Source of the DNA: Rotaria sordida
Taxonomy: Eukaryota; Rotifera; Eurotatoria; Philodinida; Philodinidae
Assembly: GCA_905250125.1 (NCBI GenBank)
Contig: CAJNOL010000343.1
Span: 84,509-148,508, forward strand
Direction of reading: 5' to 3'
Length of the DNA stretch: 64,000 nucleotides
Part shown: one piece after another, positions 24,471 through 36,029 of the stretch
Layout of the letters: each line of letters opens with the position of its first letter
Position numbering within the stretch: position 1 is the stretch's first letter
Program-made: the position numbers and the translations under genes
Notes under the pieces: generated by a model
Database searches by the model: none
What the model was told of the DNA's origin: nothing
What the model saw: the letters and a program-made list of their open reading frames with translations, nothing else

Positions 24471-26246
24471 TTATAACAAAGGAAAATAATGATGAAAATT
24501 TTCTGGACGAACAAATGATTGACATACATCAAGACTTTTCAATGTATGGAAATTGAAATATGTTGCATCATTGGTGAAATAATTCGTTAAGTTTGCGAGT
24601 GATTCATATTCGACACGAAGATTTAACAAACGAGGTAGATGAACATTGTTTTTCAAGAGAAATAGTTCAGCATAGTTAACATGTGCATATTGAAGGTCAA
24701 GAAATTTGAGATAAGGAAATGTGATTAATAATGATGAATATGATTTGTTGTTTTGTGGATGACTGTTGGATATATACAAAATTTGGAGAAAAGGAAAATC
24801 TCCAGAAATTCGTTGAAAAAGTTGATGTTCAAAAGAAACGCTATCGCTCATTGTCAATTGTCGAACTTTATAAAAGACTCCACCTTGAAAAGAGTTGTCG
24901 AGGTGAAGAAAATTTTCGAAATCATATGGAAGTGAATAAATAATGCATTGGCCTCTAGTGTTCGTTGAATTAGTATGAACATACGAAGCAACTTGTTCGT
25001 ATCCTCTTCGAATGAAACTACGTTGAATATCTTTATTTGATTGAAGTTCAACATTAACTGTATCGTTGAAGACTTTTGTATTAATCCAAAATATAAATCT
25101 CTTTAATTGTGTCATGTAACCAAGAAATTGATCATATAATTGAATACCATCAATATAACTCGAGTTAAATCTTTGTAATGATAGATATAATTTCAATTCT
25201 TCAAGATTTATCATTCGACAAAGTAACGGAACAATTAGAATATCATAATAACATGTGAAATTAGAAGCGGTAAATGAAAAATATTTCAATTTGGGAAGCT
25301 TTTTCTATAAGATAAAATTAAATTATTTATTTAGTTTAGTCTTTTTCTGAAGAAAATAATCATCGAAATTCTACTTACCCTTGAACTGATATCTATTATT
25401 GGATCAAAAATCTGTCCCACATTAATAATTAATATTGTTAAAGAATCGAGACGACCATCAAGAAGATAAAGACAATCAACCAAACTGGTAACATTGATTT
25501 TCAATTTTATTAAAGTTGAAGACATATGACTTTTTGATGATAGATAAAAAATAGGCGTCTGATTCGTTCTTATAGGAAACATATCGCAAAAATTTAAAGA
25601 AATTAAATTTTTACATAAAGATAAGATTAATTCAAAAATCTTTGAAAGAGTTCTCGAACAATATTCTGTTCTCTTTTTAGTATCAATATTAAGATGTGTT
25701 ATTTGTTTCATAAGAAGATTGCGAAGAATTAAATCATCTTTAATTTAAAAAAAAAAGACATTTATTTATTTCTCTTCACTATTTCATTATTTAAAACAAA
25801 CAAAAGAACAATAGTATACCTGTTAAATATTGATATAGTATTTCTTCTTCAAAATTAATAAGTGATAAATAATAAAGTTTAGGATAAATACCAGCAAGAA
25901 GAATATTTTTCATTGAATATTGTTCAATAGTCAGTTTATGTATTTGATGATGAATGCGAGGTAAAATTTTTTCATAAATTTTTGATAGAATTTTTGTATT
26001 TATTGAAGATGTTTGATCATACAATGAATTAATGATCATCAAATCAGTCATATCAAGATCACGAACATAAAGAGAATCAAGTGCTAATCGATCAAATTGT
26101 TTATTAATATCAACAAGTGAATAGAGTACATCAGTTGAATTGAGTTTCTTAAAAATCATCAATAAAATTTCATCAGGCAAATCAAGTATATTGACATCAT
26201 CGTTATTTAACTTAATCATATCTTTAAGGTAATTCATACAGTGCAT
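24471..26246 (-). CDS. F-box protein with LRR-like C-terminal region
   Basis: Three exons on the minus strand, 26246-25820, 25737-25379 and 25304-24471, with introns of 82 and 74 bases and consistent phases, give 539 residues. The F-box is clear at about residues 19-60: ILDLPDEILLMIFKKLNSTD followed by VLYSLVDINKQFDRLA. F-boxes bind Skp1 and make the protein a substrate adaptor of an SCF ubiquitin ligase. The rest has Leu-rich, irregular repeats (HLNIDTKK, LKFLDLQYAHVNY, LKSLDVCQSF) typical of substrate-binding solenoids. It ends in NFHHYFPLL. This class is strongly expanded in bdelloids as I recall; the substrate is unknown. An (AT)12 microsatellite (about 26259-26282) lies only 12 bases upstream of the start codon. 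Confidence 0.85.
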
Positions 26247-26258
26247 TTATGTCAATCT

Positions 26259-26282
26259 ATATATATATATATATATATATAT
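26259..26282. repeat. (AT)12 microsatellite at F-box gene start
   Basis: An uninterrupted AT dinucleotide run directly upstream of the F-box initiation codon. It would be transcribed as the 5' leader or lie in the core promoter. Confidence 0.8.
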
Positions 26283-26360
26283 CTCATTGCCGTCTATAAG
26301 AAGAATGACGGATAAATATTAATGTCGTCATACTGTTCTATAATGACGATAACAAACAAT

Positions 26361-26558
26361 TAGACTAATTCAAAATGAACTAACCAATAGAATTATCATT
26401 CTGAGATACAAAGAAAGGTCAGTCATATTTTTTAATTCACCTTGAATTAGTTCAGAGGTCAAACACACTAGAACAAATAAAACTGAATTCAGAAATGTGA
26501 TTAGTGTTTCCATGTAGCAACGTTCATTCTATTGGTTAATTCAGTTTTAATTCGTCTA
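26361..26558. mobile_element. 198-base TA-flanked MITE
   Basis: TA at 26361-26362 is followed by GACTAATTCAAAATGAACTA; the complement of the right end, inside TA at 26557-26558, reads GACGAATTAAAACTGAATTA. Both arms then share ACCAATAGAAT. It sits 115 bases upstream of the F-box start codon and may contribute promoter sequence. Confidence 0.7.
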
Positions 26559-27100
26559 GTATGTTTGACTCCTTAGTATGTATAAGGTCGTTGACTTTGA
26601 AATTGATGATGACATTTGTATTGTTGTGTAATATTTTCTCTTGCAATTTTTTCTAGTCTATCGGTCAGCCGATTATACTCTTGTCAGAAAAAATCTTTCT
26701 CATATGGCGTACTTGTAACATTTAATATTATGTTTAGCATAAAATAAAATAAATTATGTGAGTTAGACATTAAAAATAGTCTCTTGAGAAATGATCAAGA
26801 ATCTTGTTGAATAAAAAGTTTATTGATTTCATATAGTTCAACTGAAAATTGAATAATATAAATATATAAGAAGAAGATTGTGGTTGGTTTGATAGAAAAC
26901 TGGAGGTTTTTAAGTTAAAATTGAAAATGTCTAAATACGAAAAGTGAAATGAAAGCTTATAGTATTTCCTTTGAATGAACTCCCTTAGAGAGAATATCAA
27001 TGACAAGATAGTTTATCAAAAGAGAAAATATTTTCACGTCTGTGGACCGAATAAATCAAAAACAAAAGCAAAATATAAATTTTTTTTATCGTCGCGTATT

Positions 27101-27125
27101 TTAACCCTTTGAGGAGCAGCGTACC
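27101..27125. mobile_element. Possible piggyBac-like terminus
   Basis: TTAACCCTTTGAGGAGCAGC has the TTAA target site followed by CCC that characterises piggyBac-like ends. No matching GGGTTAA end was found downstream within several kilobases and no transposase motif is readable. This would be a solo or decayed end. Confidence 0.35.
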
Positions 27126-27492
27126 TTATAAGGAACCAGAGCTGCCAACTCCGAATGTGTCAAATGTGATACAAAAGGTTTCAAATGGGGTACAAGATTT
27201 TTTTCAAACGAGATATAATGATGGAGGATATAGTTTTTCCAAAATTCAAGGGCATGATCCGAAAAAAATGACTGAAGTAGATGGTTTATTTAGCAAATGA
27301 GAAGCTACATTTAACTTTTCCTATTTGAGAATGTTCGAATAAGATTGCTGCGTTTTCGTTTCGGTGATTAGCTGCTGCTTTGATTTCTACGATCGTGACG
27401 CCCGAGTGGATCAGGTTGTCAATGTTCATTTAGCCAAAATTATAGTGAAAAATGATTGTTTTTAGCCTTTCGAAGACAAATCAAAACGAATA

Positions 27493-27869
27493 TACCGGGT
27501 GAGTCATAATAATTGCGCCAGTTAGTATTTTGCGAATATCTCAGCACAGATCAATCGTATAACCTTGATTCTTTTTTTTAAAAGATGTGCCGTCGAAAGT
27601 TCTACAAAAGCTGTATGAACAAATCCCTACTGACTTGTTCTAATGATGTCTCCTATGCTCAAAATGAATAGGTCACATGATGGTGCAAAATCCCATCGTC
27701 TTAAATATTTGGAAGACTTTTTTGTTTTGCAATAAGAAATTGTTCATACAGCTTTTGTAGAGCTTTCGACGGCGCATCTTTTAAAAAAAAGAATCAAGAT
27801 TATTTGATTGATCTGTGCTGAGATATTCGCAAACTACTAACTGGCGCAATCATTATGACTCACCCGGTA
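27493..27869. mobile_element. 377-base palindromic Tc1/mariner-type MITE
   Basis: TA at 27493-27494 is followed by CCGGGTGAGTCATAATAATT; the right end mirrors it and closes with TA at 27868-27869. The paired arms, over 120 bases each, include CGAATATCTCAGCACAGATC and the GTTCATACAGCTTTTGTAGA segment. The unpaired centre is about 27630-27740. Arm identity is high. There is no coding capacity. Confidence 0.85.
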
Positions 27870-29784
27870 TTTACAAAACCTGCAAGTTCAAACAATATTT
27901 TTAAAAAACTAAATAATGCTTTTTGAAGAGAGCTCTTCGGACTAACAAATCATTGCGCAAAGTTTTTCTTGAGTATACATAGATTTGTCAAAAAATTGAG
28001 TTTATTCGTTATTAGCGACGTGAATCATTGCGCATATAGAAAGGAAAAATCTTCTTATAATTGAATGAAAAGTCTAAAAACCAATTCTAAATGGCATATA
28101 CTCTTGGAAGTCGCGAGATGATAGTAAAACAAGAGTTCTCGCTATAGGACAAGAGAAGATCTGGGGAAAGTCAGTTTTTTAGAGGCAGTTTTTCGAAGCC
28201 TAGTCATTTTGAAAGTTTCACTATAGATATAGTCTATGGCATGAAGTCTATTCTGAAATTCTTGGACTTTCCTAGAATTCTGTTCGAAACTTTTCAGGAG
28301 CAAGTCTTTTGGATCCTTACAAAGAGAATGCCAACTATGCCCACGCTCTTAATGAGGAGATACAAGGATTTAGTTAAGTTTCTCACAAGTTTCTATTTAG
28401 AGCCTGTCACGAGTTTAATTTTGAGGATCCTATTAAGATTTATGACAGATTCAGCGATGGTTCTTGACAACAATGAATGAAAGGGTTTCATCATTCGTTC
28501 GAGACTTAGAAATCCCTGGATCTCAACAAGTTTTAAATGATAATAGTGAACGAAACCTAAACCTTAATAAATACAAGATTTTTTCGATGTTTCACTGGGC
28601 TCTTGTTACACACCTATTAGGATTCTGAGAAGTTAAGATCCTGTTAGGAATTAAGAGTGATCTTGATATAGATGAATAGAAAGATTTCGTTAAAAGCGGA
28701 AACAATCGGTTTTTTCTCTGGATCTTTTCAAGGTTTAGAAGAAATATCATCTGAGACTCAGATCACGCCACCAAATTCTTTTGTGATCTTATGTACCGAT
28801 AAAGCTAAAACAAACTATTAAACTACGGTGTCACTATTCATTTAGATGATATTGCACTAAGCTTTTTTTTTATGACAGTCATTTTCTGTAAGAAACAAGT
28901 GCTTCAATAAAACCGGCTTTCAATCTCATGCATCTATGAGAAAAGGAGTTAGAAATTTATTTTTTAAATTGAATGGAAATCAATAAGAAATGGATGAATT
29001 TTGCTAACTGGAAAGAGTACTCAAAAACAAGATATTGCATAGATTAAAGGATCGAAAATGGTTGATCCGCAAGTAGGTCCTATTTGAAAACCACTTCGGA
29101 AATCAGTTCCACCTTAGAATTAGTGCTTCTCGCTTTAAAAATATACCACTCTCGGTTGACATGGACAATTTTCGTGGACACTTCATAGTGTATTCAACGT
29201 GATAGTCAATCAGCTTGCCCAGAGCCGATTTCTACTAAAAATTGCATAATGTAGTGCCTGTGATAACCACCTGGCTTCAAAGCGAGAGCGTCCTTCGTTT
29301 TGTATACAGAGAGCTCATTGAGAATTACAAAACTATGCTTAAACATGTACGAAAATATGCTGCGCTCAAAACTTTCCAAAGACCATACGGGCAGAATCCC
29401 ATGAAAATTGTATTGGCTAAGCAGCTCTGTCCACACAATCTTCATCATTGATCATAGAACCACCATTATTTTTCAGAGTAGACAGAGATCATTGTGAGCT
29501 ACAGAATGGTGCAAAATTATGTTGCAAAATATGCTGCTCTCGAAATATTTTGGAAGTTCGGATCAAATGAGATAGGGAGATCCAATGTGATAATCTGGTT
29601 TGTTGACGCTATCTGAATGGCTTTTGTGACGGTTTAGCTCCAGTATCATGGTGAAGAAAGCGGACAGATGACATTGGAAAGAGGACGATAAAGGGAGTAT
29701 GGTGCTCGATACGTCGGTCCAGATGTTGAATTTTATATGTATCGAGGATTTGCTGTATAAATATTCTCTGTAAAAGAAGAAAGA

Positions 29785-29950
29785 AAGATGAAAGTGGTAG
29801 ATCGAAGACATTAGTAAGGTTTCGAGTAGACTAGGAAGAAGAGAAAGAAAGAGACAGGAACAGGTGAAGAGAGGGAGAAGGGATGGTAAATAGAGAGAGG
29901 CAGTGAAAACAGGAAAAAACAAAGAGAAAGAGAGAGATAGGAGAAAAATA
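29785..29950 (+). repeat. Polypurine (GA-rich) tract
   Basis: About 165 bases are almost entirely G and A on the plus strand, with few pyrimidine interruptions. Its complement produces the low-complexity Ser/Leu/Pro open frames seen on the minus strand, which I do not regard as genes. Confidence 0.7.
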
Positions 29951-29959
29951 TAGAGGATG

Positions 29960-30060
29960 TGGGTGCGGGTGGAGGCGTAGTTGAGCTGTTGGATTGGGTG
30001 TGGGTGTGGGTGTGGGTGTAGTTGAGTTATTGGATTGAGTATGGGTGTGGATGTCGGTGT
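29960..30060 (+). repeat. Interstitial telomere-like TGTGGG tract
   Basis: Three perfect TGTGGG units lie at 29999-30016, surrounded by variants (GATGTGGGTGCGGGTGGAGG before, ATGGGTGTGGATGTCGGTGT after). A TGTGGG hexamer is, as I recall, the telomeric repeat reported for bdelloid rotifers. The tract is short and degenerate, so it may be an old internalised telomere or plain GT-rich low complexity. Confidence 0.45.
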
Positions 30061-32732
30061 ACAGAAAACCTTTATCCACTGTCACACCCATATCTACACC
30101 TAGAACGTCCACCCTCAGAAAATCATAACGATTTCCAGTCCTAATTGCTGCTTACGAAAAACCGGTGAACATGTCCGAAAATGGTCGTTTCGACCGACTA
30201 ATTCATTTTGCGATAACGAAATTTTCATTTCTTCTCTGTCTACTCTCTCCAATGGTTCTATTGTATTTTTGTTATTAAATTTTATATCTTTAAGTGTTTA
30301 TTATATTTTCTGCTCCTGTTTTTTTCTCATGATGCTGTTGTATTTTGTTTTTTGTAAACTCAATGAATTGGCATTGCTTTTAAAAATAATATGAGTAAAT
30401 AATATATACCGTGTAATAATATGAAAACGTTCTCTTTTGCATTCAGCAAAAAAATTCAATGAAAGCATTATATGCACGTTGTAGAGTATTTTGGCCTGTT
30501 TTGTCCTTAAGAACAATACAGAGCATAACATTTTTTTAGAATTAAAACTAAAAAGCATAAGAAAACGTGCAAAATAAGTACTCTGTAAACATCTTGATTT
30601 TGACACTGATTTTCAAAAATAAGCTGTCAAACGTCTGTCCTTTGCAACATTTCACTTTAGAAATGAGACGATGACGATAATCGGTCACTGATCTATCGAT
30701 ATCTCGTACTAACCGGTAAACGGTAATCACCAGTATTCACCACTATCTATCAGTACTGCTCTGTTCACTCCGATTTCAATATGGTTTTTCTTTGAGCAAT
30801 CAGATTTCAACAGCGTTATTTTTTTCTTCGGCAATCAGAATTAATGTATCTTATCTCTTCAGTTAATCGGGTTTATAGAGTGAAATCTCTTTTCAAAACA
30901 CAGTAAATATCTGATTCATCGGGAGTAGTTAGCATTGAAACTAATTAAGCAAAAGAAAAGCAAACAAAATCTCGATTGGTTGAGAGAAAACCTTGTTGGA
31001 GTCTGCTTAGGTGGAGAAATGTCTCAGAAATATTGGTGCATACCGTTTACCGACTTAGGGTATTCGCTTGTATTTCATTTCAAAATTTAAATATTGGTAT
31101 TTCGAAGAGAACTAGATTCAAAAACTTAGTCACAATCTTCTCGAATTTTTGTAATATTAATTGTCTACTTTTCAAAAGAGTAATACGATACTTGGTTATA
31201 TTGATAAAACGTACTCATTGCTCGTTTAGTGAGTGTAATATTTAGTTGTATTGAAAGCTTACATGTTTCCTTCTTAGTTGTTACCATGTTTTTTTCATTT
31301 AATTTTTATTCTCTGACATAAAACTATTCATTAATATACTTTTGCCACTGTCTTTGTAAAGCTATCGTTGAGTTACTAATGAATAACGGTGTATTAGTTT
31401 TTTCCACTTGAAAGCAGCATTTTTCTTTTGCCTAGGCAGCTCAGTAATCAGATGCAGAATACGAAAAAAAACAAACTTTCTTCATATCACTATTTGCATA
31501 CATGCCTAGGTATTTGTTAGTAAGACTGAAGTACCATTTTTGTAGAAAATTATGTTTTGAATCATTGCGAATAAATAAAGAGAAAGCATTTGTTGTTCTG
31601 AAGACATGCAATGATTTTATTGTCTCTCATTCATTTTTTTTTATTATATCAATTTGATTGCATCTGAAATCTATATTCTCTTCTTACGAATAACTCTTAA
31701 AATAATGTCGAATAAAGAGATCGGAAAATGAGATTTGCTTCATCAAAAAAGTGTACTAATAGAATAAAAATCTGAAACTTTTCTAAGAAAATCTAATAAA
31801 AGTAGAGCCTGTCGGATTGATCCTAGGCTCTTGTTCAACCACATCCAGCTTCGAGAATGTTGGACGTGATGGTCTCTACTCGTCTGAGAAATGTGTGGAG
31901 TGTGCTAGGCACTCAATACAAAAAGCCAGAAGTAATAAGTATCTTGTATTTTCGGAGTGACTATCCAATTCCGATCAGAAAATTTCATTGAAGGTATCAA
32001 GTACGGTTTACGAGGTTCGACAATTTTGTAACCAATGAACTCTAAATGAGAGGTTGGTTCACGTTGATGTTTCGATATTTATCCGTATAATGTTTTATGT
32101 TATATCTAGCATGGTATTGTAAACCTAGTATATTAATCAATTATTTTTTTTCAATTTGATAATTTAACAATAATGGAAAGAAAAAGCTCTCGAAAAAGGC
32201 AAATATTCTTTTTCAATATATACATTGTAAATAAGAGTTGATTTGACAAACTGTGGTTAATAGTTATGACTTATATTTGATATTGATTACTTATGATATG
32301 TTTTTAAAAAAATATAATTTCAATCTTTTAATTGAATTCTTTCAAAAGAAAATACAATAAAAAAAAAAAAAGTGAAAACATTCTTCTTTGAATTTGAACT
32401 GTTTCTAGGAAAATTTAATTTGCTTTGAAATAAATGAAACAATATTATAGAACTATTTTAAACATAAGTTAATAATTATTCGATTGTATCATTGTATATA
32501 TCTCTTACGTGTTAGATTATATCGTTTATTGATTTCTTTTCTTTTTGTTGACACGTTTATTTTATTGTTTTTCTTCTCATTTCTTTAGCACTAGACAAGT
32601 AGTCACACATTAATTTACTGATAGATAATCACATTTTCTATATAAAAAGAAATTATAATAAATAGAAGAACTAAAATAAGTGATAAATCATTTGTAATTG
32701 TCAATAATAATCTCTAAAATATATTATTTTCA

Positions 32733-33600
32733 ATGACGTCATTATTTTCATCGTTATCTTGTATAAAAAAATATATAATAGAAGGTTCATTTGTTCCTCT
32801 AGTTGCTTCATCTGATTCATTTATAATTATTTATGATGAAGATCCTCGACCTCTAATTCGTTTATTTAACAGTAATTGTTGTCAAGTAATGTGTCATTAT
32901 GTTCCATCATATTTGGTTGATATGTGTTATTCATACGATCTTGATTCATTTATTTTTCTTACAACAACTTCTCTTTATAAATTAAATCCATCAATAGGAA
33001 AAATTGAATTTATAAATGATTATTATTTATTAAAAGAAAATCGTTCAATGTCATCAATTTGTTCAACAAATGATAAACGTTTATTTATTTTATATCGTTT
33101 TGGTGAATATTTAGATACATATCCAAAAGGAAAACGTATTTGGAAACGACGACATTTATGTGATTCAATATCAGAAGATATTGCTTTAATTCGATCATCA
33201 AAAGGTTAAATTAAATATTTTTATTTTTATTTTTCTCTTTTGTTTATTTTTCAATAATTCTTTGTTAGGTGATTCATTTCTACTTGGTTTACTTATTGTT
33301 GAATGGAATGGTATATGGCGTGTTGATATTTTTTCATCATCATTACATAAACTTCATACAGGTTTTCGTTTTAATGGATGGACACGTAATACATGGCTTT
33401 CCGAATGGTCTCCTTATAAATGTTGGTTTATCGGAAGTACACATAGATTAATGATCGATTCAAAAGGACAACCAATTAATATTTCAATAGATCAATTTGA
33501 TTCTGATATAAATAATATTAGTTGGATGATTAATACTAATAATAATCAAATCAGAATGACTATTACACGAGGACAAAAACTACTTACTTTTTTTAAATAA
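32733..33600 (+). CDS. Unknown protein, beta-rich, possible propeller
   Basis: Exons 32733-33204 and 33269-33600 join (G|GT) across a 64-base GT-AG intron to give 267 residues. I do not recognise the family. The sequence is dominated by short hydrophobic strands separated by polar turns (VASSDSFIIIYDEDPRPLIR, SFIFLTTTSLYKLNPSIGKI, GLLIVEWNGIWRVDIFSSSL), a rhythm seen in beta-propellers such as WD40 or NHL proteins, but no canonical WD or NHL signature is present. There is no signal peptide. It is convergent with the V-ATPase E gene, whose stop lies 278 bases away. Confidence 0.7.
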
Positions 33601-33878
33601 ATTTTTTCTTTCTTTCATTAAAAACAAAATGAAAGAATTTATTTCAAACAGAAATATTAACTTTAACATTTTCTATTCAAATATTGATTAGTTTTCAAAA
33701 TATGACAATTTTTTTTCTAGTATATTTCTTTTCTCATAAGTAAACTTAAAATATTCGATAGTCACACACACACACGCACACCTACAATACATTTCTCATT
33801 GGTTAAATATAAAAAATAATAGTTTATAATAAGATTTCAAATTGCACTCTGCTATTGGAATGTTTATGGAGGAAAAAA

Positions 33879-34683
33879 TTAATCATGATATTTTCTATTT
33901 TGATTAACACCAAATAATTTTTCTCGAATTTCAGGAAGAATTTGATTAAATATCATTGAAAGTCGAGCTTCAATTGTATTTGATACTTTTATTTTTCCAC
34001 CCATTGCATAAAGTTCAACACCACCAGCTCTAAAACAAGAAAAGATAAAATTTATTAAGGAAAAAAAACTAAAAGATAAATCCTAACGAATCATCAGATA
34101 TAAAATTTTTCTCATCAATATTTATTTTAATATCTTTTTGTTTTAAGTCTTGTTTATATTTCTGAATTGCATCAGGAATAAGTTTTTGAACAAGTTGATG
34201 ATCATTTCGACGACATCTAATAGTAACATCATTTTCCATAAGTAAAAAAAGACCTTGTGTTATAAGATTGAAAAGAATAGTTTGATATTTTGTTCGATCT
34301 TGTGTTAAAATAGTTAATTGTTTTCTTGCTTCTTCTTTTAAAGCTTGAATATAATCATCACGTGCTTTAAGAATTGAAAGACGACTTGCATTAGCTAAAT
34401 TTGAATGTTGAATTTTTCGTTGTAATTCAATTTGTTTTTCTTTTTTATTATAATATTCAATTATTTTAACACGTTGTTGAGAAACTAAACGACTTTTTTC
34501 AATATTAAATTCTTCTTCAGCTTTTGCTTCGATTTCTTCAACTTTTTCAGCTGCTTCTTGTTGAATAAATGCAATCATATGTTGAATCTAATTTAGAAAT
34601 ATTCAGATTATTATTTTTTTTTTTTTTTTGTTAGAAATCGAATAACTAACTTGTTTGGCAACATCAGTTTCGCTTAAACCCAT
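33879..34683 (-). CDS. ATP6V1E: V-type proton ATPase subunit E
   Basis: Three exons on the minus strand: 34683-34651, 34587-34088 and 34029-33879, with introns of 63 and 58 bases. The product is 227 residues, against 226 for human ATP6V1E1. It is the peripheral-stalk subunit that with subunit G tethers the V1 ATPase head to the membrane Vo sector of the vacuolar proton pump. The first exon encodes only MGLSETDVAKQ. An N-terminal coiled coil follows (about 12-110: AAEKVEEIEAKAEEEFNIEK), then the globular C-terminal domain ending GGVELYAMGGKIKVSNTIEA and LFGVNQNRK, diagnostic of the family. The start is fixed by the short first exon. No oddity was seen. Confidence 0.95.
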
Positions 34684-35957
34684 CTTTTATGAGTTTTTAA
34701 TATTAGAACGTTGAAGCTAACTATACTAGAAAAATAGGTGTTGACGATGAAAAACACTTGACAGCAGGAAGAGGCTTCCAATTTGGTTTCGATTGGACTC
34801 TTTTTATTTTATCATGTTATTTATGTCATGTAGATGTCACCACATTATTGAGCAAATAAGACTGTTTATTATTTTACGTTTTTTCTATTGAAAGTGTAAA
34901 AATAATTGTAGAAGATCACTCTTACATTAGACAACTATCTTCGAGAAAAGTTCAAAAAGTGTATTGGAAGGCTATCTATTTACCAGAAGTCTTCGTTTTA
35001 AAACTCAACGATTCTTCCGATTATAATATTTTTGTAATTGAAATTTCTACTAATCTATTCGGTTTTATAATAGAAAATCTAGTTTTAATCCTCTTTATTA
35101 GAAAAACAAACTATTATTTAAACTAAAGCTGTACAAGTACGAGTACGTAGTTGGACTTATACTTGAGAAACTCCATATACGCCTAGCTTCGATTTGAATA
35201 TTATAAAACCTTCTCAAAATCATTGGGTTTTAGAGAGAAGTTCAAAAAAATAAAGTGATCCTCATAAGAAGGTCATCCCAAGATGACTACCCGAGACGTA
35301 CACCGTCTGCATGGGGCTCATCCGCACCCTAATGGAAAGTATCAATCATAACGGGACGGCCACCATGCTCGACGAAAAGCTTTTTGAAGAGTTCAATGAC
35401 ATGAGTTTTACTTTATTTTTATGATGAACATTCCAATCAAGCAGATAATAACTAGTAAAGAATGGAACAAATCATTGATAATATCTAGGCTACAGCTAGA
35501 AATAAGCAACAATGTATTCCATTTGCTTTTTAAAGTTTTTCTTTTCAATATATTTCCCTTTGTTTTCATTGGTCCAACTTTATACAAGTCTATTTTATTA
35601 TCATTTTTCTATGAAATAAGAAAATTCTGTTGTCCGACATACATACGTTTAGATTAATTGATTTTGTCTAGTCGACATTTGATAATTATTTCAGTTATGA
35701 GAAAGAAATTTTCACAGAATTTGTTTCAAAAAACAAAAGACTATTCATGTATATAACATCCAACATCTAACTTTCTTATTTTGTATTATTAACTATGTTT
35801 TGAAAACGGAGAAAAAAGACAAAAACTTTGCAATCTACCATACTCAACTAAGAAAAAACTGCGTCACTACAAATACATCTTACACGTTCTTTCTGTTTGT
35901 TTGTTCAAATAACAGCACTACTTTATAAAGGAGAAAAAATTTAAAAAAAAAAAACTA
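34684..35957. other. Spacer with one GC-richer coding-like fragment
   Basis: Mostly AT-rich DNA. Bases 35287-35424 are open on the plus strand for 45 codons with an unusually GC-rich codon choice (ETYTVCMGLIRTLMESINHN section) and stop at TGA 35422-35424. It has no upstream start or exon that I can join. It looks like a relic of a gene or mobile element from a different compositional background. Confidence 0.4.
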
Positions 35958-36029
35958 CTCCGCGGCGGGGAATCGAACCCCGGTTTCCCGCGTGACAGGC
36001 GGGGATACTAACCACTATACTACCGCGGA
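35958..36029 (-). tRNA. tRNA-Asp (GTC), copy 1
   Basis: 72 bases, no intron, full cloverleaf: acceptor TCCGCGG paired with CCGCGGA, anticodon loop CTGTCAC, T-arm GGGGTTCGATTCCCC. It decodes GAC and GAU. A run of twelve T after TAG downstream serves as the Pol III terminator. CCA is not encoded, as expected for a nuclear gene. It is identical to two other copies in this window. Confidence 0.98.

Larger units (their letters stand above)
27870..32732. other. Relic-rich 4.9-kb region without an intact gene
   Basis: Composition is patchy, with less AT-rich blocks at 28.2-30.2 kb and about 30.65-31.1 kb, and only interrupted frames. It holds a polypurine tract (about 29785-29950), a telomere-like GT tract (29960-30060) and a stray copy of the AGTAGAGCCTGTCGG terminus (31801-31815). 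I read it as an accumulation of old mobile DNA. Confidence 0.5.

Noticed and set aside
24731-24943. 70-codon plus-strand frame
   Set aside because: It is antisense to exon 3 of the F-box gene.
29563-30112. Ser/Pro/Leu-rich minus-strand frames
   Set aside because: They are the complement of the polypurine and GT tracts and have only low-complexity translation.
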